64,000 nt of DNA from Oscillospiraceae bacterium (GTDB lineage: Bacteria; Bacillota; Clostridia; Oscillospirales; Ruminococcaceae). A program made the translations under genes and the position numbers. Location: assembly GCA_017828975.1 (NCBI GenBank), contig JAGAJN010000031.1, positions 124,001-188,000 of the forward strand, in the 5' to 3' direction. Below the pieces are notes generated by a model that saw nothing but the letters and a program-made list of their open reading frames with translations, was not told the DNA's origin and made no database searches. Within the stretch, counting starts at the first letter, position 1; each line of letters begins with the position of its first letter. Positions 56,800-64,000 of this stretch are shown here, in pieces.

Positions 56800-58191
56800 T
56801 CAGTTCTTAGACTTGATGTACTCGTCGATAGCCTTTGCAGCGTCCTTGCCTGCGCCCATAGCGAGGATAACGGTAGCTGCGCCCGTTACAGCGTCGCCGC
56901 CTGCGAATACGCCCTCTCTGGAGGTCGCACCTGTTGCTTCATCGGCAACGATACAGCCGTGACGGTTGGTGTCAAGTCCCTCGGTGGTGGACTTGATAAG
57001 GGGATTGGGAGAAGTACCGATGGACATTATCATGCAGTCAACATCAATAACGAACTCGGAATCGGGCTTAACAACGGGACGGCGTCTGCCGGAATCATCG
57101 GGTTCGCCAAGCTCCATTTCAACGCACTTGATGCCCTTAACAAAGCCGTTTTCATCTCCGAGAACTTCAACGGGATTGGTGAGAGTCTTGAAGATAACGC
57201 CCTCTTCCTCTGCATGCTCGATCTCTTCCTTACGGGCAGGAAGCTCCTCCATACCTCTTCTGTAAACGATGTATACCTTTTCCGCACCAAGACGGAGAGC
57301 ACTTCTTGCAGCATCCATAGCAACGTTACCGCCGCCTACTACTGCAACGTTTGTATTCTTCTTGATAGGAGTATCGGAGCCTTCCCTGTAAGCCTTCATC
57401 AGGTTTACACGGGTGAGGAACTCGTTAGCGGAGTAAACGCCCTTAAGGGACTCGCCGGGGATACCCATAAATCTGGGCAGACCTGCGCCCGAGCCGATAA
57501 ATACAGCCTCAAAGCCTTCCTCAAACAGCTCGTCAACGGTTTCTACCTTTCCGATTACCATGTTAGTTTCAATCTCAACGCCCATTGCCTTCAGGCTGTC
57601 AACTTCCTTCTGAACGATAGCCTTAGGCAGTCTGAACTCGGGGATACCGTATACGAGAACGCCGCCTGCAAGATGAAGAGCCTCGAAAACAGTTACCTTG
57701 TAGCCCATCTTAGCCAGGTCGCCTGCACAGGTAAGACCTGCGGGGCCTGCGCCTACAACTGCGACCCTGTGTCCGTTGGAAGTGGGGACCTCGGGAGAAG
57801 CGTTTACATTTGCATTGTGCCAGTCGGAAACAAATCTTTCCAGTCTGCCGATAGCGACAGGCTCGCCCTTGATTCCTCTTACGCACTTGGACTCGCACTG
57901 TGTTTCCTGAGGGCAAACACGTCCGCAGACAGCGGGGAGAGAGCTGGACTTCGCGATTATCTGATATGCGCCCTCGAAATCCGACTCCTTTACCTTTGAG
58001 ATAAATTCGGGAATGTCGATAGCAACGGGACAGCCGCCTACGCAAGGCTTGTTCTTGCAGTTAAGGCATCTGTTTGCTTCGTCAACTGCCTGCTCGGGTG
58101 TATAGCCGAGAGTAACTTCCTTGAAGTTTTTATTGCGGACATCGGGTGCCTGAGAGGGCATTTCATTCTTTTTAAGTGACATATTAGCCAT
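56800..58191 (-). CDS. nfnB: NADPH subunit of NfnAB transhydrogenase (GltD/GltA-like)
   Basis: A 463-residue flavoprotein of the glutamate-synthase small-subunit family. The N-terminal Fe-S domain carries CLNCKNKPCVGGCPV (about 42-56) and CGRVCPQETQCESKCVRG (about 88-105). The first dinucleotide site is VAVVGAGPAGLTCAG (about 141-155), the second is VAVVGGGNVAMDAARSA (about 283-299), and the C-terminus has GVFAGGDAVTGAATVI. Next to the FAD/NAD subunit 24 bp upstream it forms the electron-bifurcating NADH-dependent ferredoxin:NADP oxidoreductase, which balances NADPH, NADH and ferredoxin pools in anaerobes. It is often annotated gltA; no large glutamate-synthase subunit is adjacent. Confidence 0.93.
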   Translation of the reverse strand: MANMSLKKNEMPSQAPDVRNKNFKEVTLGYTPEQAVDEANRCLNCKNKPCVGGCPVAIDIPEFISKVKESDFEGAYQIIAKSSSLPAVCGRVCPQETQCESKCVRGIKGEPVAIGRLERFVSDWHNANVNASPEVPTSNGHRVAVVGAGPAGLTCAGDLAKMGYKVTVFEALHLAGGVLVYGIPEFRLPKAIVQKEVDSLKAMGVEIETNMVIGKVETVDELFEEGFEAVFIGSGAGLPRFMGIPGESLKGVYSANEFLTRVNLMKAYREGSDTPIKKNTNVAVVGGGNVAMDAARSALRLGAEKVYIVYRRGMEELPARKEEIEHAEEEGVIFKTLTNPVEVLGDENGFVKGIKCVEMELGEPDDSGRRRPVVKPDSEFVIDVDCMIMSIGTSPNPLIKSTTEGLDTNRHGCIVADEATGATSREGVFAGGDAVTGAATVILAMGAGKDAAKAIDEYIKSKN

Positions 58192-58215
58192 TTTCTGATC
58201 TTCCTTTACAGTAAA

Positions 58216-59052
58216 TTATGCGTTCTTGAACAGATTGCAGGTTTCCTCGTGACGCTGACGTTCAAAGGGCTTGTACATAGTGGAACGAGCCATAGCTTCG
58301 TCAAAGTCAACAAGATGTCCGTCAAAATCGGGGCCGTCAACACAGGCAAACTTTGTTTCGCCGCCAACGGTAAGACGGCAGCCGCCGCACATTCCCGTGC
58401 CGTCGATCATAATGGGGTTCATAGAAACAACGGTCTTTACGCCGTACTCCTTAGTGAGGGCGCATACGAATTTCATCATGATAAGGGGACCGATAGCGAT
58501 GACCTCGTCATACTGATTTCCCGCTTCGATAAGCTCCTTCAAAGCGTTGGTAACAAGACCCTTTTCGCCGTAGGAACCGTCGTCGGTCATCATCTTGAGA
58601 ATGTCGCTGGAAGCCTTGAATTCGTCCTCAAGGATAACGAGATCCTTGTTTCTGAATCCGACGATAGAATGTACCTCACAGCCCAAAGAATGGAGCTTCT
58701 TTGCGATAGGATATGCAATAGCACAGCCAACGCCGCCGCCCACAACAGCGACCTTTTTCAGTCCGTCAACGTGAGAGGGAACGCCCAGAGGACCAACAAA
58801 GTCCTGAATGAACTCGCCCTCGTTCTTGTGGTTCAGCTTTTCGGTGGTTGCACCTACTATCTGGAAGATGATGGTGACAGTGCCCTTTTCACGGTCAAAA
58901 TCCGCAACGGTCAGGGGAATTCTTTCACCGTTTTCATCTACCCTGAGAATGATAAACTGCCCCGGCTCTGCTTTCTTAGCAACCTTGGGAGCTTCGATCT
59001 CCATCAAAGTAACAGTGGGATTAAGCTCTTTTTTTCTTACAATCTTATACAT
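58216..59052 (-). CDS. nfnA: NAD(H)/FAD subunit of NfnAB transhydrogenase
   Basis: A 278-residue member of the ferredoxin reductase/PyrK-like family. The FAD-binding barrel spans about 1-100 (RIPLTVADF), the NAD site is VAVVGGGVGCAIAYPIA (about 105-120), and the C-terminal 2Fe-2S site has cysteines in CGGCRLTVGG..KFACVDGPDFDGHLVDF (about 225-250). It pairs with NfnB 24 bp downstream. A plausible minus-strand promoter TTACAC-18 bp-TAAAAT (59177-59206) lies upstream. PyrK-like alone would be a dihydroorotate dehydrogenase subunit, but the neighbour makes NfnA more likely. Confidence 0.93.
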   Translation of the reverse strand: MYKIVRKKELNPTVTLMEIEAPKVAKKAEPGQFIILRVDENGERIPLTVADFDREKGTVTIIFQIVGATTEKLNHKNEGEFIQDFVGPLGVPSHVDGLKKVAVVGGGVGCAIAYPIAKKLHSLGCEVHSIVGFRNKDLVILEDEFKASSDILKMMTDDGSYGEKGLVTNALKELIEAGNQYDEVIAIGPLIMMKFVCALTKEYGVKTVVSMNPIMIDGTGMCGGCRLTVGGETKFACVDGPDFDGHLVDFDEAMARSTMYKPFERQRHEETCNLFKNA

Positions 59053-59279
59053 ATTTTCAGTCCTTTACTTAATATCCGCAAAAGATCAGCGGAAGGATTA
59101 CACCGAAAATTACAGCCAAAAAACTCCAACCATAAAGAAAATCTTTGTTTAAAACGTCGAATTTTCAGTTACTATAATTTTACCATTTACAAACGGTTTT
59201 GTGTAATGTATAATTTATATATGGGATATTCTTTTTGGGAATAGCATCGCTATACTATTATATAAGGTCGTGAGATAGA

Positions 59280-60161
59280 ATGAACATTTCACATATCAAA
59301 TATATTGCGGAAATTGAGAAAACGGGTTCGATCACCAAGGCGGCAGCCAATCTGTTTATGGGACAGCCAAATCTCAGCAAGGCAGTCCGTGAGCTGGAAA
59401 ACGAGCTGGGGATAAAGATCTTCCGACGAACCACCAAGGGCGTTGAGCCAACGTCGGAAGGGCGGGAGTTCATAGAAAAGGCAAAGTCGGTGCTGGCGCA
59501 GTTCTGCGAGCTGGAGGGGGCTTACAGGTCTGCGGAAACGGCAGCTAAGCGTCTGTCTGTGTCGGGGGTTTACAGCGGATATATTTCCAAGGCTATCGGG
59601 AGATTTGCGGTTTATGCGTCGGACTGCAGCTGCGAATTTTCAGAAGCCGACCTGCACAGCACGCTGAAAAACGTGTCGGAGGGATATGCCGACATCGGTA
59701 TCGTCCGATTTGCCGCCGATGAGAATGACGCAGACAGCTATCCGAGGGAGATAGACGAGCTGGGATTGTCCCGGGAATTGGTGGGAATTTTCCGTCCCTG
59801 TGTTATGCTGAGCGGCGAAAATGCTCTTGCACATTCGGAAACCGTTTCAATAGCCTCCCTCTGCGGCTGTACGGAGATAGCTTCACCGTCATGGAACGGC
59901 GGGACGCAGTCGGGGATAGATTTCAGCCGACCGACAATTTCCGTGCCGGGCGGTCAGGCGGTTTCGCTCTTGCGTACTGTGAAAAACGGATTTTTTGTTA
60001 CAGCTCCCGTTGGGGACAGCCTGCTTGAAGGCAGCGGTCTGATATGCCGTCCTATGGCAGATTCCCGGAGCAGCTTCTGTGATATGATAGTTTACCGTAG
60101 GGGACGGGAATTGTCCGCCGAGCAGAGGTCATTTTGCGATATTCTGAAAACAAAATGCTGA
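59280..60161 (+). CDS. LysR-family regulator divergent from nfnAB
   Basis: A 293-residue LysR regulator. The HTH spans about 1-60 (GSITKAAANLFMGQPNLSKAVRELE) and the effector domain about 90-290. GTGAGATAG stands before the start with no strong Shine-Dalgarno core, so translation may be weak. It is divergent from nfnAB with 227 bp between, and the two may be linked in regulation. It is not obviously related to the MacAB-like genes that follow, which have their own regulatory region. Confidence 0.88.
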   Translation: MNISHIKYIAEIEKTGSITKAAANLFMGQPNLSKAVRELENELGIKIFRRTTKGVEPTSEGREFIEKAKSVLAQFCELEGAYRSAETAAKRLSVSGVYSGYISKAIGRFAVYASDCSCEFSEADLHSTLKNVSEGYADIGIVRFAADENDADSYPREIDELGLSRELVGIFRPCVMLSGENALAHSETVSIASLCGCTEIASPSWNGGTQSGIDFSRPTISVPGGQAVSLLRTVKNGFFVTAPVGDSLLEGSGLICRPMADSRSSFCDMIVYRRGRELSAEQRSFCDILKTKC

Positions 60162-60167
60162 TGAAAA

Positions 60168-60197
60168 ACTGTCTGCCCTGTATTGGGCAGATTTTAT
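60168..60197 (+). terminator. Terminator after the LysR gene
   Basis: TCTGCCC pairs with GGGCAGA around a short TGTAT loop, followed by TTTTATT, 6 bp after the stop codon. Confidence 0.75.
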
Positions 60198-60542
60198 TAA
60201 ATAATGAGTAAATACTATTGACATTTATCGCAATATATGGTAAACTATACTTGCGTTATGGTGAGAATTAATATTGTATAAGAAAATATTGAAGCAAATC
60301 TTTATGTTTTTCTTAGACTTTTTAAAGGATTTTCTTAGGATAAGTCCCTATAATGATTATCATAATGAATATTCTGCATAAAAAAAGACAATTGTCATAA
60401 TATCTGTATTATGTCACATAGTACAGTTAAAACAGATGGCAAATATTATGCAAAATGCTGATTGACAAAAGATATTATAGATGATATAATATGGACGATT
60501 TCAAAAACACAAAAATCCAGACTATATAAAGGAGTAATTCAT
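60198..60542 (+). promoter_or_regulatory. Regulatory region of the MacAB-like efflux operon
   Basis: This AT-rich 345-bp stretch has no gene. It contains: a possible promoter TTGACA-17 bp-TAAACT (60218-60246); a 9-bp direct repeat TTTTCTTAG at 60308-60316 and 60330-60338 (22-bp pitch); a TATAAT (60349-60354) with no matching -35; a Fur/PerR-box-like palindrome overlapping it (60349-60367); a perfect palindrome GACAATTGTC (60387-60396); and the strongest promoter TTGACA (60462-60467), 17 bp, TATAAT (60485-60490), 52 bp before the start codon. Several regulators probably act here. Confidence 0.7.
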
Positions 60543-62288
60543 ATGAAAAAGAAAAAGGCTTTAACTGCGGTTTCGATTTTCTCGGCAGCTGTGCTGCTTG
60601 CGGGCTGCTCAGGCGGGGAAAAGTCGGTTTATGTTGATGTTACGGAACTTTCCAAGGACACTTTGAGGTCCTCCATAGCCACATCGGGACTGGTTGAGAG
60701 CAAGAATACATCTAAGGTATATTCCGCCTCCGAGCTGAAAATAGAAACTGTCAATGTTGAAGTTGGCGACACCGTTAAAAAGGGTGACATTCTTGCGTCG
60801 CTCAACACCGAATCCGTCAACGAACAGATCCTCCAGCTTCAGGACGAAATAGACAGAAACGGCGTTTCTGCGGGATATTCCATTACCGAAGCAGAAGAAG
60901 CCTATTCCAAAGCATTAAAGGAATACAACGACGGCGAAAACCGTGAGATCATCAACGCCAAGAACAATCTTGACAGCGCAAAGGAAGCTCTGGCAAAGGC
61001 ACAGGAAAAATATGACGATGCGCTGAATATCAAGAACAGCGACAAGGATTCCCAGCTGCGTTCGGCTGAATCTGCGCTGGAGACCGCTAAGCTGGATCTG
61101 GAATATGCGGAGAAAAATCTGGCAGATGCAAAGGCAAATCTCGAAACCCCCGACCTCTCCTCTCTGGAAATGCTGGACGAGGCTGTCAAGGCAGCGGAGA
61201 AGGTTTACGACAATGCTGTAAAGGTCAACAGATACGGTTATGAGGAAATTGACGGCGACAGTCAGGTGGATACTGCCATTTCCATTACGGAAGCAAAGAA
61301 AAAGCTTGACGAGGCACAGAAAAAGTATGATGATGCCAAGGAAAAGCTTATTAAGACGCTTGAGGACGCTGTTTCTCTTGCGGAAAAGAATGTTACCCTT
61401 TGCAAAAAGAGCGTGAAGAATGCGGAAAACAGCGTTTCCGACGTAAAGAGCGGAAATGAGCTGCAGCTTTCCGAATATGAGGACGCTGTAACGGCTGCAA
61501 AGAAAAATCTTGAAATTGCGGAAAATACTTATAATTACACGGTAAAGAGCGTTGAAAATCAGCTGGAAACTCTGCGTATCAATGCGGAAAAGGCAAGAGT
61601 GCTTTCGGGCAACAGCGGCTATGAGTTCCGTATGGACCAGCTGAAAAAGAAGCTGGACGAGGCTCTTGTCGAAGCCCCCGCAGACGGCGTTGTTACGGCG
61701 GTGTATGCGGTCGAAGGCTCCTATGCGAACGGTTTGCTGTTCGTCATCGAGGATATGAACAAGCTGAAGGTCACCTCTGCCGTAAAGGAATTTGACATTA
61801 TCGGCATCGAGGAGGGGCAGGACGTTATCATCAAGTCGGGCGCACTGGGCAGCGACATTGAGTATGACGGTGTTGTTACAAAGGTTTCTCCCGTGACTCA
61901 GAAGGGTCCCGACGGTTCGACTGTTGAAAACGGCAGCTACGGCGTTGAGGTTTCCGTTTCCGATGAGGATACACAGCTGCTTATCGGTATGAGCGCAAAG
62001 CTGTCCATTATCACCGAGGAGAGGGAGGACGTTTTCTCCGTAAGGTATGATATGCTTGCCGAGGACGAGGACGGAAACGACATCATTTACGCTGCCGAGA
62101 AAAACGGCGAGGAATACACAGTCAAGACTATTCCCGTAACGCTGGGAATGGAAACCGACTCTATGGTTGAGATCTCAGGCGAAGGTCTTACCGAGGGTAT
62201 GCTTATCATCGAAAATACAAACAAGGTTTCCGACGGTATGACCGTTAAGCTCAGAGGTCAGGACAGCGGTTCCGAAAGCGAGGGCTGA
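60543..62288 (+). CDS. HlyD/MacA-like membrane-fusion lipoprotein
   Basis: A 581-residue efflux adaptor. A lipoprotein signal (VSIFSAAVLLAGC, lipobox Cys about 22) is followed by a biotinyl-lipoyl-like half-motif (VEVGDTVKKGDILASL, about 77-92). A very long coiled-coil hairpin of about 300 residues follows (about 100-385, many Lys/Glu/Ala heptads such as LDEAQKKYDDAKEKL). The second lipoyl half is VEAPADGVVTAVYAVEGS. A beta-barrel and membrane-proximal domain (about 420-575) ends it. The start at 60543 has AAGGAG; the upstream open frame begins in the promoter. It is linked to an ABC ATPase (5-bp gap) and permease, forming a MacAB-type efflux or export system for peptides, macrolides or lipids. 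The coiled-coil is long for the Gram-positive MacA type. Confidence 0.92.
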   Translation: MKKKKALTAVSIFSAAVLLAGCSGGEKSVYVDVTELSKDTLRSSIATSGLVESKNTSKVYSASELKIETVNVEVGDTVKKGDILASLNTESVNEQILQLQDEIDRNGVSAGYSITEAEEAYSKALKEYNDGENREIINAKNNLDSAKEALAKAQEKYDDALNIKNSDKDSQLRSAESALETAKLDLEYAEKNLADAKANLETPDLSSLEMLDEAVKAAEKVYDNAVKVNRYGYEEIDGDSQVDTAISITEAKKKLDEAQKKYDDAKEKLIKTLEDAVSLAEKNVTLCKKSVKNAENSVSDVKSGNELQLSEYEDAVTAAKKNLEIAENTYNYTVKSVENQLETLRINAEKARVLSGNSGYEFRMDQLKKKLDEALVEAPADGVVTAVYAVEGSYANGLLFVIEDMNKLKVTSAVKEFDIIGIEEGQDVIIKSGALGSDIEYDGVVTKVSPVTQKGPDGSTVENGSYGVEVSVSDEDTQLLIGMSAKLSIITEEREDVFSVRYDMLAEDEDGNDIIYAAEKNGEEYTVKTIPVTLGMETDSMVEISGEGLTEGMLIIENTNKVSDGMTVKLRGQDSGSESEG

Positions 62289-62293
62289 TAAAG

Positions 62294-63103
62294 TTGGACG
62301 AAATCAAGAATAAACCCGCAGCAGGTCAGCCGATACGCCGTCCCGTCATTGATATGAGAGGGATCTTCAAGGCGTTTTACATCGGTACGCCCAATCAGCT
62401 GGAGATACTCCACGGAATAAGCCTTGCGGTTTTCGAGGGTGAGTTTATTTCCGTCGTGGGAGCGTCCGGTTCGGGTAAATCCACGCTGATGAATATTATC
62501 GGCGTTCTCGACAGACCGTCGGCGGGTGAATATTATCTGGACGGCGTTGACATATCAAAGATCGCCGACAAGGAGCTTTCGGGAATCAGAAACAAGAAGA
62601 TAGGCTTTGTTTTCCAGAATTTCAATCTTATTTCCCGTACAAATGCCCTGAAAAATGTTGAACTGCCTATGCTTTACGGCGGAATGCCCAAGAAGCAGCG
62701 TGACGAACGGGCAAAGCAGCTTCTGAAAATGGTGGAGATGGAGGACAGAACAAATCATCTTCCCAACGAGCTTTCGGGCGGTCAGAAGCAGAGAATAGCT
62801 ATCGCAAGGGCAATGGCGAATGACCCGTCGATTATCCTTGCCGACGAGCCTACGGGTGCGCTGGACAGCTACACGGGACGACTTGTTATGGACATTTTCC
62901 ACAAGCTTAACAAGGAGCAGGGGAAAACCATCGTGCTTATCACCCACAACAATGAGCTTGCGGAGGAAACAGACAGGATACTTACCATGAAGGACGGAAA
63001 TATCATTTCCCAGAAAATAAATCCCAAGCGTACAATGGACGATATTTACCGTATGACGGGCAGAGATCCCGCAGATATGAAAAAGGGCGGTGAAGGAAAG
63101 TGA
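62294..63103 (+). CDS. ABC transporter ATP-binding protein (MacB/LolD type)
   Basis: A 269-residue ATPase. Walker A is GASGSGKST (about 56-64), signature LSGGQKQRIAIARAM (about 157-171), Walker B IILADEPTGALD (about 177-188), H-loop LITHNNE. The FQNFNLISRTNALKNVELPM segment is typical of MacB/LolD-type lipoprotein or peptide exporters. The start is a TTG 5 bp after the adaptor stop; GAGGG is upstream. Its stop overlaps the permease start by 4 bases. It powers the MacAB-like exporter. Confidence 0.94.
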   Translation: MDEIKNKPAAGQPIRRPVIDMRGIFKAFYIGTPNQLEILHGISLAVFEGEFISVVGASGSGKSTLMNIIGVLDRPSAGEYYLDGVDISKIADKELSGIRNKKIGFVFQNFNLISRTNALKNVELPMLYGGMPKKQRDERAKQLLKMVEMEDRTNHLPNELSGGQKQRIAIARAMANDPSIILADEPTGALDSYTGRLVMDIFHKLNKEQGKTIVLITHNNELAEETDRILTMKDGNIISQKINPKRTMDDIYRMTGRDPADMKKGGEGK

Positions 63104-64000
63104 ATCTTTGGGAAAACATAGCGTTGGCGTTTGCCAGCCTGAAAGCAAACAAAATGAGGGCTTTCCTCACAATGCTGGGGATCATCATCGGTATCAGCTC
63201 CGTTATTACCATTACCACTCTCGGCGGAATTATGGAAAAGAGCGTTACCGATACCTACGATGCGCTGGGTACGACTCTTGTTCAGATAGGTCTTCACACC
63301 AAACCGGACGCCGACAGGGATTATTTTGAATTCAGTGATTTTATAAGCTCCGAGATGATCGAGGAGTTTGAAAAGAAGTTTGAGGGCAGGGTAACGAGCG
63401 TTTCTATGTCTGACAGTGTGGGAAGCGGCACTGTCAGAGTAAACAGAGAAAATCTGTCTGTTGATATAGCCGGTGTCAGTCCCGGGTCTATCAACGGAAG
63501 TATGACCGAGCTTGTCAAAGGACGCTATGTCACTGAAAAGGATATGAAGGCATACCGTCAGGTCTGCATAATTTCCGAAAAACAGGCGGCTAAGCTTTAC
63601 GGCGATGAAAATCCTATCGGAAAGATATTTACATTCACATACAATAATCTCTCATATGATTTCACGGTCGTAGGCGTGTATAAGTCCTCAATGTCAAAGC
63701 TTATGAGCGCAATGGTAGATATGACAGGTCAGGACTGGGACACTACTATCTATATTCCCGTAACTACTGCACAGCTTATGATGTACTACGGAGATATGAC
63801 CAGCGTAGGATATTTCTACTATTTCACCTTTATGGGTAACGCAGATGAATCCGTTTCCGAGCTGGCGGCGGACGCTGTTGAGTTCTTCAACACCCGTTAT
63901 TACCGCGACAATGATGCCGTTGAGGTAATGAGCTATACTGCCGAGCAGGAGCTTTCCATGTTCTCAAATATGATAGGCATCGTTTCCATGGTCATCACCA
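63100..64000 (+). CDS. ABC transporter permease, MacB/FtsX type (cut by window end)
   Basis: The reading frame from GTG 63100 has no stop before the window edge. The N-terminus shows NLWENIALAFASLKANKMRAFLTMLGIIIGISSVI, the first TM and periplasmic-entry motif of MacB-type permeases, followed by a large extracytoplasmic MacB_PCD domain (about 45-275; GRYVTEKDM, VCIISEKQAAKLYGDENPIGK). The second transmembrane region begins near the cut (FSNMIGIVSMVIT). About 300 residues are visible of the usual 400. It overlaps the ATPase gene by 4 bases and is the third component of the efflux operon. Confidence 0.92.
   Translation, partial: MNLWENIALAFASLKANKMRAFLTMLGIIIGISSVITITTLGGIMEKSVTDTYDALGTTLVQIGLHTKPDADRDYFEFSDFISSEMIEEFEKKFEGRVTSVSMSDSVGSGTVRVNRENLSVDIAGVSPGSINGSMTELVKGRYVTEKDMKAYRQVCIISEKQAAKLYGDENPIGKIFTFTYNNLSYDFTVVGVYKSSMSKLMSAMVDMTGQDWDTTIYIPVTTAQLMMYYGDMTSVGYFYYFTFMGNADESVSELAADAVEFFNTRYYRDNDAVEVMSYTAEQELSMFSNMIGIVSMVIT

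Noticed and set aside
56800..58191. Annotation as glutamate synthase small subunit.
   Set aside because: No large subunit is adjacent, whereas the neighbouring gene is an NAD/FAD subunit with a 2Fe-2S site, the NfnA partner.
60462..60542. Extension of the MacA-like frame back to TTG 60462.
   Set aside because: It overlaps the -35 and -10 of a consensus promoter, while the ATG at 60543 has AAGGAG and begins a lipoprotein signal peptide.
1..64000. CRISPR array or cas genes.
   Set aside because: No repeat of 23-40 bases with regular spacers and no Cas-like protein was seen.

Overview
The window reads as a chromosomal segment of an anaerobic, endospore-forming Gram-positive bacterium of the Clostridia, most likely a Ruminococcus-like member of the Oscillospiraceae. 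The reasons are a lipoprotein GH5 endoglucanase and a large GH2 glycosidase, the spore genes cotJC and a CwlD-type amidase, an NfnAB electron-bifurcating transhydrogenase, an ECF-type pantothenate transporter, purine-rich Shine-Dalgarno sites and many near-consensus sigma-A promoters with 17-bp spacers. Species assignment is inference. About 60 protein genes and two tRNA-Leu genes are supported.

Region 1 (1-7967) is the most unusual part. A spore-coat manganese-catalase gene, cotJC, is cut into pieces by two integrated elements. The 5' piece lies outside the window to the left. The middle piece is at 1678-2010 and the last 22 codons plus stop are at 7899-7967. The left element ends near 1677 and carries a large serine recombinase (138-1643). 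The right element (about 2011-7898, 5.9 kb) carries a second large serine recombinase, a 53-residue ORF, a PocR-type hybrid sensor kinase and a response regulator. Joining 2010 to 7899 restores the CotJC reading frame and its conserved C-terminus exactly. The arrangement recalls the skin element of sigK and other intervening elements excised in the mother cell during sporulation.

Region 2 (7968-20790) holds a LysR regulator divergent from a YeiH-type transporter, a C39-like protein, a large UPF1-like SF1 helicase, a CwlD-like amidase, radA, and a resistance-type module. That module is a regulator with two MerR domains, a MerR-style promoter, a 17-codon leader ORF and a short UvrA-like ABC protein. 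It is followed by an uncharacterised protein with repeated ribosome-binding-site-like sequences.

Region 3 (20790-33250) holds a leuC-Dabb-leuD-lipoprotein-leuB cluster on the minus strand with a divergent LysR gene and overlapping promoters. Next come the GH5 and GH2 glycosidases, an ECF-type sigma factor with a membrane-anchored partner, and a flavodoxin-like reductase.

Region 4 (33300-38910) holds two convergent tRNA-Leu genes flanking a small HTH-like gene. It also holds a coenzyme A cluster (phosphoesterase, coaBC, pantothenate-type ECF S component, coaX) and an aspartate carbamoyltransferase with a PyrI-like zinc ribbon fused at its C-terminus.

Region 5 (39136-46410) is a tight seven-gene operon: an ornithine-cyclodeaminase-like enzyme, a three-polypeptide HcnABC-type FAD/Fe-S amine or amino acid dehydrogenase plus a small 2Fe-2S protein, a PII-family signalling protein and an APC amino acid permease. 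An AraC regulator follows. It looks like a self-contained uptake and oxidation pathway for an amine or amino acid whose identity cannot be read from sequence.

Region 6 (46500-64000) is mostly housekeeping: DegV, TrmL, pyridoxal kinase, a secreted CAP protein, argS, an ABC-F/SDR/SUKH/membrane-protein operon, a PNPOx-like protein, nfnAB, a LysR gene and a MacAB-like efflux operon that runs off the right edge. The MacAB-like operon is preceded by a 381-bp regulatory region with several candidate promoters and operators.
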